DNA of 7,885 nt. Source: Cardiobacteriales bacterium (lineage in GTDB: Bacteria; Pseudomonadota; Gammaproteobacteria; Cardiobacteriales; Wohlfahrtiimonadaceae). The notes under the pieces are model-generated. The model saw only the letters and a list, made by a program, of their open reading frames with translations, searched no databases and was not told the DNA's origin. The DNA is taken from assembly GCA_030150565.1 (NCBI GenBank), contig JASLFR010000035.1, positions 1 through 7,885 of the forward strand, in the 5' to 3' direction. The position numbers and the translations under genes are program-made. Numbering within the stretch: position 1 is the first letter of the stretch; each line of letters starts with the position of its first letter. Of this stretch, positions 1-6,629 are shown piece after piece.

Positions 1-2820
1 CGTATCGATGTCGATGTGGATGGTAAAAAAGAGCCGTGGCTCTTAATGTTTAAGAATGAGACCCATAATCACCCTACTGAAATTGAGCCTTTTGGGGGCG
101 CTTCCACCTGTGTGGGGGGAGCGATCCGTGACCCACTTTCAGGGCGTGCTTATGTCTATCAAGCGATGCGCATTACAGGGGCTGGAAACGTTTTAGAGCC
201 GATGGAAGAGACCTTAGAGGGGAAACTTCCACAGCGTAAAATCAGCAAGACCGCAGCTATTGGTAATAGTTCGTACGGCAATCAGATTGGGGCAGCGACA
301 AGCTTTGCCAAAGAGTTCTACCACCCTGGTTTTGTGGCAAAACGGATGGAGGTTGGTGCAGTTGTTGGTGCGGTGCCTGAAGCGCAAGTGGTGCGTAAAG
401 CACCTGTTGCTGGGGATGTAATCATCATGCTCGGTGGAAAAACAGGGCGTGACGGTGTTGGGGGAGCAACGGGCTCATCACAAGTTCAAACAGTTGAGAC
501 GATCGATACCGCAGGGAGTGAAGTTCAGAAAGGCTCTCCCATTGAGGAGCGCAAGATTCTTCGCCTCTTTAGAAAACCCCATGTAACCCAGATGATTAAA
601 AAATCGAATGATTTTGGCGCAGGTGGGGTGAGCGTTGCGATTGGTGAGCTTGCGGATGGTGTTGAGGTGAATCTCGATGTCGTTCCCGTTAAATATGCAG
701 GACTCAATGGAACAGAACTTGCGATCTCTGAATCACAAGAGCGGATGGCGGTAGTAGTCTCAAAAGAGGATGCTGCTAAATTTATTGAAGAGTCTGAAAA
801 AGAGTCAGTTTTAGCAGTTGAAGTTGCAAAAGTGACTGAAGAGCCGCGCCTTGTTATTAAGTGGCGTGATGAGAAGATCGTCGATATCGCACGCTCCTTT
901 TTAGATACCAACGGTATCCGTAAAGCGGTAGAGGTGAATGTTGTTGATAGCAATCGCCCCTCACCATTAATGATGCGCAAAGTATTGGATGATCTCGATT
1001 TAGCGTGGAGAGCGACGATGGCTGAGTATAACAACGCAAGCCAGAAAGGGATGCAATCGCTCTTCGACTCCAATCTTGGAGGGTCTACAGTTCTCAACCC
1101 ATACGGTGGAGAATATCAATTAACCCCTGCTGAAGCATCAGTACAGAAGATTCAAGTTGAGAAAGGTTTTACCAATAGTGCAACTATTCTAAGTCATGGG
1201 TATCACCCTTATATTGGTGAATGGTCCCCCTTCCATGGAGCCTCTTATGCTGTGATTGAATCGATCGCGCGCATTGTGGCAACAGGGGGAGAGTGGCGCA
1301 AATCACGACTCTCTTTCCAAGAGTATTTTGAGCGTTTAGATAATAGCCCAGAGAAGTTTGGAAAGCCTGTAGCAGCTCTACTTGGTAGTATCGAAGCTCA
1401 GCGAGCTCTCAATATCCCAAGCATTGGTGGTAAAGATAGTATGAGTGGATCATTTAATGATATTCACGTTCCACCAACGCTCATCTCTTTTGCAGTCTGT
1501 CCAACGCAGACAGATCGTATCCTCTCACCAGAGTTTAAAGCAGCAGATCAATATCTCTATCTCCTTCCCGTAAAGGAGACCACAAGCGCGATTCCTTATC
1601 ATGAGATGATTGAGAATTTTGATCAGTTACAAAAACTTAACGAAGCTGGAGCGGTAACCAGTGCAATTGCGCTTCGTCATGGCGGTATCGCTAAAGCGCT
1701 CGCTGTGATGAGCTTTGGTAACCGTATTGGTGCAAAAATTGGGGGCATTTCGGCGCACGATCTCTTCCGTCCACAATATGGAGGCTTCCTCTTTACGACT
1801 AAAGAGAGGCTTGAGCCATCAGATCATTACCAACTCTTAGGGGAGACCGATTCAAAATATCAGATCTCTTTTGAATCTCAGGTGATTGAGTGCTCAGCAT
1901 TAGAAGAGGCGTATAGAGGACGCTTTGAGCCTCTATTCCCAACCGAAATTGCACCCGTTGTTGCAGAAGCGCTCCCTTCAGTAGGTAAGAAGCTTCCAAA
2001 AGTAGAGATGAAAGGGGCAGGTGAAGCGCGTCCAATCGCTTATATTCCCATCTTCCCTGGAACTCATAGTGAATATGAGACTGCAAAAGCGGTAGAGAAA
2101 GCGGGCGGAGAGGTGAACCTTCTCCCATTCCGCACCCTAAATCGTAAGATGATTGAAGCATCGATTGATGAGATGGCGAGCAGTATCGATCAAGCTGATC
2201 TCTTCATCTTAAGTGGCGGATTCTCTACAACTGATGAAGCTGCGGGAACAGGCACCTATATGGCGACTATTTTAGAGCACCCATCGATTCAGAAATCGAT
2301 CACTCAGCTGATTGAGAGGGGCGGTTTAATTCTTGGATTAAATGCAGGATTCCACGCTCTTGTAAAAACAGGATTGCTCCCATACGGCACCTTTAAAGCT
2401 CAAGAAGAGCTCGCTATTGTGATGAATGATTCAGCGCAACATCGCTCAGAGATTGTGGCAACTAGAGTCGTGAATGCTCATACTCCGTGGTTTAACGAAG
2501 AAGAGCTCGACAAGATTTATCAACTCCCATTTGCAACAAAAGAGGGGAAAGTTGTCGTCACGGATGAGTGCGCTAAAGAGCTTATCGAGAAGGGGCAGAT
2601 TGCGATGCAGTATGTTGATAGAGAGGGCGCGCCTACTTTAGGGGAAGGAAACCCTTCAGGATCAGCATTAGCGATTGATGCGATCACCTCTGAAAATGGT
2701 CAAATCTTAGGAAAGATCACCCAAAATGAGCGTTACGAATCGGGGCTGCTACTTAATATTGGAGGAGAGCGTTACCAACCACTCTTCGATAATGCAATCG
2801 CTTACCTAAAAGGGGAGTAA
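1..2820 (+). CDS. purL: Phosphoribosylformylglycinamidine synthase, large single-chain type, N-terminus missing; glutaminase domain degenerate
   Basis: This enzyme converts FGAR to FGAM using ATP and an amide nitrogen, in the cytoplasm. The frame is open to the left edge (939 visible residues), so the GTG at 16 is internal; the family is about 1,230–1,260 residues, so roughly 300 are missing. Counting from the edge, the first synthase half shows ETHNHPTEIEPFGG (residues 20–33) and GGKTGRDG (145–152); the second half shows SIGGKDSMSGSF near residues 474–485. This motif set matches the Clostridia/Streptococcus/Bacteroidetes PurL, not the E. coli type. The C-terminal class I glutaminase domain starts near base 2032 and keeps its fold motifs (FPGT, GGFS, NERY), but the nucleophile motif GICNGF reads GLNAGF, with Asn at 2341–2343 in place of Cys, and HGEG reads TKEG, with Thr at 2536–2538 in place of His. 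The Glu (2542–2544) remains. I infer an ammonia-dependent synthase. Identity is certain; loss of glutaminase activity is a strong inference from the residues. Confidence 0.97.
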   Translation, partial: RIDVDVDGKKEPWLLMFKNETHNHPTEIEPFGGASTCVGGAIRDPLSGRAYVYQAMRITGAGNVLEPMEETLEGKLPQRKISKTAAIGNSSYGNQIGAATSFAKEFYHPGFVAKRMEVGAVVGAVPEAQVVRKAPVAGDVIIMLGGKTGRDGVGGATGSSQVQTVETIDTAGSEVQKGSPIEERKILRLFRKPHVTQMIKKSNDFGAGGVSVAIGELADGVEVNLDVVPVKYAGLNGTELAISESQERMAVVVSKEDAAKFIEESEKESVLAVEVAKVTEEPRLVIKWRDEKIVDIARSFLDTNGIRKAVEVNVVDSNRPSPLMMRKVLDDLDLAWRATMAEYNNASQKGMQSLFDSNLGGSTVLNPYGGEYQLTPAEASVQKIQVEKGFTNSATILSHGYHPYIGEWSPFHGASYAVIESIARIVATGGEWRKSRLSFQEYFERLDNSPEKFGKPVAALLGSIEAQRALNIPSIGGKDSMSGSFNDIHVPPTLISFAVCPTQTDRILSPEFKAADQYLYLLPVKETTSAIPYHEMIENFDQLQKLNEAGAVTSAIALRHGGIAKALAVMSFGNRIGAKIGGISAHDLFRPQYGGFLFTTKERLEPSDHYQLLGETDSKYQISFESQVIECSALEEAYRGRFEPLFPTEIAPVVAEALPSVGKKLPKVEMKGAGEARPIAYIPIFPGTHSEYETAKAVEKAGGEVNLLPFRTLNRKMIEASIDEMASSIDQADLFILSGGFSTTDEAAGTGTYMATILEHPSIQKSITQLIERGGLILGLNAGFHALVKTGLLPYGTFKAQEELAIVMNDSAQHRSEIVATRVVNAHTPWFNEEELDKIYQLPFATKEGKVVVTDECAKELIEKGQIAMQYVDREGAPTLGEGNPSGSALAIDAITSENGQILGKITQNERYESGLLLNIGGERYQPLFDNAIAYLKGE

Positions 2821-2835
2821 TCCTCTCTATACCCT

Positions 2836-2862
2836 ATTGCGGGGGAGAATCTCTCCCCCAAT
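2836..2862 (+). terminator. GC-rich hairpin in purL–purC gap, terminator- or processing-like
   Basis: A perfect 8-bp inverted repeat, GGGGGAGA (2841–2848) and TCTCCCCC (2852–2859), encloses a 3-nt loop. Flanking ATT (2836–2838) and AAT (2860–2862) can extend it across a 2-nt bulge. The downstream sequence is only moderately T-rich (TCTCTCTTGTT), so this is at best a leaky intrinsic terminator. It could instead stabilise the 3' end of purL mRNA or separate purL from purC expression. The hairpin is seen directly; its function is inferred. Confidence 0.4.
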
Positions 2863-2875
2863 CTCTCTTGTTATA

Positions 2876-2882
2876 AAAGGAA
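2876..2882 (+). promoter_or_regulatory. Ribosome binding site of purC
   Basis: AAAGGAA lies 8 nt upstream of the ATG at 2891. It fixes the purC start there rather than at an in-frame TTG at 2837, which lies before the hairpin and would add 18 residues not found in PurC proteins. Confidence 0.75.
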
Positions 2883-2890
2883 TTTTCGCT

Positions 2891-3604
2891 ATGGCAACGC
2901 TTCTTTATGAAGGTAAAGCAAAACAGATTTTTAAGAGTGATCGTGATGATCAGGTCATTATTCACTATAAGGATGATGCAACAGCAGGGAATGGTGCGAA
3001 GAAGGCTCAATTTGATGATAAAGGGGTCTTAAATGCAGCGATCTCAACCATGATCTTTAAGTATCTTGAGGAGAATGGGGTAAAAACCCACTTTATCGAG
3101 CAGATTAATGATCGGGATGTGCTTTGCGATAAGATCGACATCATTCTTTTAGAGGTGATTGGTCGTAATATTGCAACAGGATCGCTCGTTAAGAGAATTG
3201 GGCTTGAAGAGGGGACAATTCTTAATCCTCCTATTTTTGAGATCTGCTATAAAAAAGATGAGCTCAATGATCCTCTTATTAATAATGATCACGCATTAGC
3301 GTTAGGTTTAGCAACGGAAGAGGAGCTCGCTTCCATCTATGAGCAAGCAGCTCATATTAATCAGCTTCTTCTTCAGCTTTTTGAAGAGATCGGTATCACC
3401 CTAGTCGATTTTAAGGTGGAGTTTGGGCGCAATAGCAGTGGTGAAGTTGTGCTTGCAGATGAGATTAGCCCTGATACCTGTCGCCTTTGGGATAGTGCAA
3501 CAAAGGATAAGCTCGATAAAGATCGTTTCCGCCAAGATTTAGGGAGTGTGATCGATGCTTACCGTGAAATTCATGCGCGCCTTCTAAAGCGAGAGGAAGC
3601 GTAA
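2891..3604 (+). CDS. purC: Phosphoribosylaminoimidazole-succinocarboxamide (SAICAR) synthase
   Basis: PurC joins CAIR and aspartate with ATP to form SAICAR. The 237-residue product is the usual length of bacterial PurC. It starts MATLLYEGKAKQIF (the family's N-terminal YEGKAK motif), carries RNIATGSLVKRIG (residues 92–104), and ends with the ADEISPDTCRLWD and DKDRFRQDLG motifs of the C-terminal ATP/substrate-binding region. The start is set by the ribosome site at 2876. Two positions in the SAICAR synthetase signature look unusual: the Pro before the [LIV]-E pair is Leu (3146–3148), and the hydrophobic residue before the signature Arg is Gly at 3161–3163 (GRN where VRN is usual). The Arg and the TGS end of the signature are kept. 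The TAA stop directly touches the purF start codon, and the two genes share one reading frame, so only that stop separates them. Confidence 0.96.
   Translation: MATLLYEGKAKQIFKSDRDDQVIIHYKDDATAGNGAKKAQFDDKGVLNAAISTMIFKYLEENGVKTHFIEQINDRDVLCDKIDIILLEVIGRNIATGSLVKRIGLEEGTILNPPIFEICYKKDELNDPLINNDHALALGLATEEELASIYEQAAHINQLLLQLFEEIGITLVDFKVEFGRNSSGEVVLADEISPDTCRLWDSATKDKLDKDRFRQDLGSVIDAYREIHARLLKREEA
3591..3596 (+). promoter_or_regulatory. Ribosome binding site of purF, inside the end of purC
   Basis: GAGAGG sits within the last purC codons, 8 nt upstream of the GTG at 3605. That spacing is good for initiation at this GTG. An in-frame TAA (3602–3604) immediately precedes the GTG, so no start further upstream in this frame is possible. 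Confidence 0.65.
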
Positions 3605-4960
3605 GTGTTTGCAGCTGTTGGAAATAGGAATGCTGCACTCTTAACCTATTATGGGCTTCATAGTATGCAGCATCGAGGGCAGGAGGGCGCAGGAATCGCT
3701 GTTCTTACTGAAGATGCTACGATTGAATCCCATAAAGGGGAGGGGTTACTGACAGAAGTCTTCTCTGATCCTCAGGTGATTGAGCGCTTAGAGGGGAATT
3801 ATGCTGTTGGGCATGTGCGTTACCCTACAAATGGGGCGCACGGTTTGGCAAATGTTCAACCCGTTGTGCTCAATATGAGTGATGAGAAGATGGCGGTTGC
3901 CTATAACGGTAATCTCACCAATGCTCAAGCGTTAAAAGAGAGCTTAGAGGCGACAGGAAGCGTCTTTCATGCATCAGGTGATGCGGAGATTATTGTCCAT
4001 CTAATGCGCCGTAAAAAGGGGAGTTTTCTTGAGCGATTTAAGGAGAGTCTTCTTCAAATTGAGGGGGCGTTCTCCTACTTAATGCTCCACGATACGGGAG
4101 TCTATGCGGCCCGTGATCGGCATGGGATTCGCCCGCTCTCTATCGGTAAACTTGCCGATGGGGGCTATGTCTTTGCAGCAGAGACCTGCGCCTTAAATAT
4201 CGTTGGTGCAACCTTTATTCGAGATGTCCTTCCAGGTGAGGTGGTCTATATCGAAGAGGGGAGAATTGAGTCGAGCTTCTTCACTGATGAGAGAACTCAC
4301 GCCATGTGTTTAATGGAGTATATCTACTTCTCCCGCCCCGATAGTGATATTGAAGGGAAAAATGTCCATAGCGTCCGCAAGTTGACGGGGATTGAGCTCT
4401 ATAAAGAGACCCATGTCGATGCAGATATTGTGATTGGGGTTCCCGATTCTTCCATTTCAGCGGCGAATGGTTATGCAGAAGCTGCAGGGCTCCCTAATGA
4501 GATGGGGCTGATTAAAAATCGTTATATTGGGCGCACCTTCATTCAACCGACCCAAGCGATGCGGGAGCAGGGGGTGAGAATGAAGATTTCAGCAATCGGC
4601 TCTATCGTTAAGGGTAAACGGGTCATTCTGATTGATGATTCGATTGTACGAGGGACAACAAGCCGTAGAATCGTTAAATTATTGCGAGATGCAGGGGCTA
4701 AAGAGATTCATATGCGTATCTCTTCCCCCCCGATTAAATATCCCTGCTTTTACGGTGTCGGTGGCCGAGAGGGGGATAGCTTGATGGCGCATCAATTAAC
4801 GATCGATGAGATGGCGCGCCATATTGGAGCCGATTCTCTCGCTTTTTTAAGCTATGAAGGAACGCTTAGAGCCCTTAATAAACCAGCATCTTTAGGGGCG
4901 AATTGTGGCAACTGTATGGGCTGCTTTATTGGCAGTTATCCTACCGATTGCGCAGAATAA
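3605..4960 (+). CDS. purF: Amidophosphoribosyltransferase, [4Fe-4S] type, lacking the N-terminal catalytic cysteine
   Basis: PurF commits PRPP to purine synthesis by making 5-phosphoribosylamine. The 451-residue product has an N-terminal Ntn-type glutaminase domain and a C-terminal phosphoribosyltransferase domain. The PRPP loop is intact (VILIDDSIVRGTT, 4622–4660), as is the NRYIGRTFIQP flexible-loop segment. Cys235, Cys381, Cys437 and Cys440 match the four iron–sulfur ligands of B. subtilis PurF (236, 382, 437, 440), so this is an oxygen-sensitive [4Fe-4S] form. Normally mature PurF begins Cys-Gly-[VI]-[FV], and Cys1 is the glutaminase nucleophile. Here the protein begins VFAAVGN (initiator GTG read as Met), with a stop codon immediately upstream, so Cys and Gly are absent. 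Other glutamine-site residues persist: Arg (3818–3820), NGN (3905–3913) and Asp (3980–3982), although the usual His of HNGN is Tyr. I infer ammonia-dependent synthesis; a sequencing deletion at the start is the main alternative. Confidence 0.95.
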   Translation: MFAAVGNRNAALLTYYGLHSMQHRGQEGAGIAVLTEDATIESHKGEGLLTEVFSDPQVIERLEGNYAVGHVRYPTNGAHGLANVQPVVLNMSDEKMAVAYNGNLTNAQALKESLEATGSVFHASGDAEIIVHLMRRKKGSFLERFKESLLQIEGAFSYLMLHDTGVYAARDRHGIRPLSIGKLADGGYVFAAETCALNIVGATFIRDVLPGEVVYIEEGRIESSFFTDERTHAMCLMEYIYFSRPDSDIEGKNVHSVRKLTGIELYKETHVDADIVIGVPDSSISAANGYAEAAGLPNEMGLIKNRYIGRTFIQPTQAMREQGVRMKISAIGSIVKGKRVILIDDSIVRGTTSRRIVKLLRDAGAKEIHMRISSPPIKYPCFYGVGGREGDSLMAHQLTIDEMARHIGADSLAFLSYEGTLRALNKPASLGANCGNCMGCFIGSYPTDCAE

Positions 4961-4974
4961 ATCTTCTAATCAAT

Positions 4975-5008
4975 AAAGGCGCGTATTGAGCGCGCTTTTC
5001 TACTTTTA
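4975..5008 (+). terminator. Hairpin with T-rich tail between purF and purM, weak intrinsic terminator
   Basis: GCGCG (4979–4983) pairs with CGCGC (4991–4995) around a 7-nt loop. AAA (4975–4977) pairs with TTT (4996–4998) once a bulged G at 4978 is skipped. The tail continues TTTTCTACTTTT. This is the form of a Rho-independent terminator with a broken U-tract, so it probably reduces rather than stops transcription into purMNH. No convincing promoter was seen between it and purM. Confidence 0.5.
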
Positions 5009-5040
5009 ACCAATTAATCGACCCAAAAGAGAGGGCAGTT

Positions 5041-6048
5041 ATGAGTGATGCATATAGAGAAGCAGGCGTTAACTTAGAGGCAGGTTATGAGTCTGTTGAG
5101 CGCATTAAAAAGCATGTGGCGAGCACAATGCGCCGCGGGGCAATGGATATTTTTGGTGACTTTGGCGGATCGTTTGATCTCTCCGAACTCAATTATAAAA
5201 AGCCGGTATTAGTCTCTGGAACCGATGGAGTAGGGACGAAATTAAAGCTCGCATTTGAGATGAATATTCACGATACCATCGGGATCGATGCCGTGGCGAT
5301 GTGTGTAAATGATATCCTCACTCAAGGCGCAGAGCCCCTCTTTTTCCTCGATTATATCGCTTGTGGAAAGAATGATCCTGCACAGATTGAGTCGATTGTA
5401 AAAGGAGTTGCGGAAGGTTCTAAAGAGTCAGGAATGGCTCTTTTAGGAGGGGAAACGGCGGAAATGCCAGGCTTCTATGAAGAGGGCGAATATGATATTG
5501 CAGGCTTTGCCGTAGGCGTTGTAGAGAAGGATGAGCGGATCACTAAAGCAAATGTGAAGGTGGGTGACGCTATTATCGGTCTTCCTTCAAGTGGTGTTCA
5601 TAGTAATGGTTTCTCTCTTGTTCGCCATATCATTAAAGAGCAGGGGTTAGATCTCCATACCCAATATGAAGGATTTGATAAACCCTTAGGTGAGATTTTA
5701 TTAACGCCCACAGCGCTCTATGTTCAGCCTGTATTAACACTTCTCAAATCAGTTAAGGTGAATGCGATGGCGCATATCACAGGGGGTGGATTTTTTGAAA
5801 ATGTCCCCCGAATGTTGCCTGAAGGGATGGGCGCAAAGTTTGATCGTAGCGCTTGGGAGATGCCCGCTATCTTCCCCTTCTTACAGGAGAAAGCAGCGAT
5901 ATCTGATGAGGAGATGTTTAAAGTCTTCAATATGGGAATTGGCTACATGATTGTAGTGGATAATCTTGATGTTGATAAAGCGCTCTCGCTCCTTCCAGAA
6001 GGAAGAGTGATCGGGAAGATTACAGACTCAGGTGAGGTTGAGCTTTAA
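5041..6048 (+). CDS. purM: Phosphoribosylformylglycinamidine cyclo-ligase (AIR synthetase)
   Basis: PurM uses ATP to close the imidazole ring of FGAM, giving AIR; it acts directly after PurL and belongs to the same structural superfamily as the PurL synthase domain. The 335-residue product is near the usual length (about 345 in E. coli). Motifs in order: SGTDGVGTKLKL (residues 59–70, ATP/substrate loop), DAVAMCVNDILTQGAEPLFF, LLGGETAEMPGFY, GLPSSGVHSNGFSLVR and HITGGGFFENVPRMLPEGM. All look intact. The ATG at 5041 follows a good ribosome site (AGAGAGG, ending 6 nt upstream). The stop shares its final A with the ATG of purN, a translational-coupling arrangement. Confidence 0.97.
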   Translation: MSDAYREAGVNLEAGYESVERIKKHVASTMRRGAMDIFGDFGGSFDLSELNYKKPVLVSGTDGVGTKLKLAFEMNIHDTIGIDAVAMCVNDILTQGAEPLFFLDYIACGKNDPAQIESIVKGVAEGSKESGMALLGGETAEMPGFYEEGEYDIAGFAVGVVEKDERITKANVKVGDAIIGLPSSGVHSNGFSLVRHIIKEQGLDLHTQYEGFDKPLGEILLTPTALYVQPVLTLLKSVKVNAMAHITGGGFFENVPRMLPEGMGAKFDRSAWEMPAIFPFLQEKAAISDEEMFKVFNMGIGYMIVVDNLDVDKALSLLPEGRVIGKITDSGEVEL

Positions 6049-6614
6049 TGAAAAAGATTGCGATTTTCGCGTCAGGCACAGGCTCAAATTTTGATGCCAT
6101 TGTAGAAGCGATTGAAGCTAAAAAGATCCCCGCAAGCGTTGAGCTCATGGTGTGCGATAAAGTGGGCGCTAAAGTAATTGAAAAGGCGCAAAAAAAGGAG
6201 ATCGAAACGCTCACCTTTACGGCAAAAGAGTACGCTTCAAAGGCAGATTATGAATCGATGCTAGTTAAAGAGCTTCAAAAAAGAGGGGTAGAGTGGCTGG
6301 TATTAGCAGGTTTTATGCGCCTTCTTGGCCCCACTCTATTAGAGGCTTTTCCCCATAAAATTATCAATATTCACCCTTCACTGCTCCCTAAATATAAGGG
6401 GAAAGAGGCGATCGAGCAGGCGTATCGTGCTGGTGAGAGGAGTGTTGGTGTCTCAATCCATTATGTCGATGAAGGGATGGACACTGGAGAATTGATTGCA
6501 CAAGAGGCGATTCCTTTAACGGGAAGGGAGTCGCTCGATGAAGTAAAGGCGATGATTCATCAAGTAGAGCATCGCCTCTATCCCGCAACGTTAGCTAAAT
6601 TATTGAAACAATAA
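6048..6614 (+). CDS. purN: Phosphoribosylglycinamide formyltransferase (10-formyltetrahydrofolate-dependent)
   Basis: PurN transfers a formyl group from 10-formyl-THF to GAR, giving FGAR, the substrate of PurL. The 188-residue product matches the shorter Firmicutes-like PurN (E. coli has 212). It begins with the GTGSNFDAI phosphate-binding loop near the N-terminus. The catalytic triad is visible: Asn107 and His109 in NIHPSLLP, and Asp145 in MDTGELI, matching E. coli Asn106, His108 and Asp144. The ATG overlaps the purM stop by one base (TAATG), so it is probably translated by reinitiation after purM. Nothing is unusual in its active site, in contrast to PurL and PurF. Confidence 0.97.
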   Translation: MKKIAIFASGTGSNFDAIVEAIEAKKIPASVELMVCDKVGAKVIEKAQKKEIETLTFTAKEYASKADYESMLVKELQKRGVEWLVLAGFMRLLGPTLLEAFPHKIINIHPSLLPKYKGKEAIEQAYRAGERSVGVSIHYVDEGMDTGELIAQEAIPLTGRESLDEVKAMIHQVEHRLYPATLAKLLKQ

Positions 6615-6629
6615 AGGAAAAAGGTCCAA

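Noticed and set aside
16..18. GTG as a start codon for purL
   Set aside because: The frame is open through the left edge and the protein context is mid-domain (just before the ETHNHPT motif), so this is an internal Val of a truncated gene.
525..1097. Minus-strand open frame of 190 codons
   Set aside because: It lies wholly inside purL opposite well-conserved synthase motifs and its Ser/Thr-rich translation resembles no family; it is an antisense shadow.
1799..2161. Minus-strand open frame of 120 codons across the PurL synthase–glutaminase linker
   Set aside because: No recognisable domain or ribosome site; explained by purL codon structure on the opposite strand.
2837..2890. N-terminal extension of PurC from the TTG at 2837
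   Set aside because: It would be translated through the intergenic hairpin, lacks a ribosome site and adds residues foreign to PurC; the ATG at 2891 gives the normal length with a good ribosome site.
3543..3620. A hidden PurF N-terminus in another frame joined by frameshift
   Set aside because: The +1 frame has a stop just upstream (TAA at 3585–3587) and then no start codon before Lys-Cys-Leu; the +2 frame has no start codon after its stop and gives no Cys-Gly-Val. Neither supplies the missing nucleophile.
5000..5040. A promoter for purMNH between the hairpin and purM
   Set aside because: The region is AT-rich, but I found no paired -35/-10 elements at proper spacing that I would defend.
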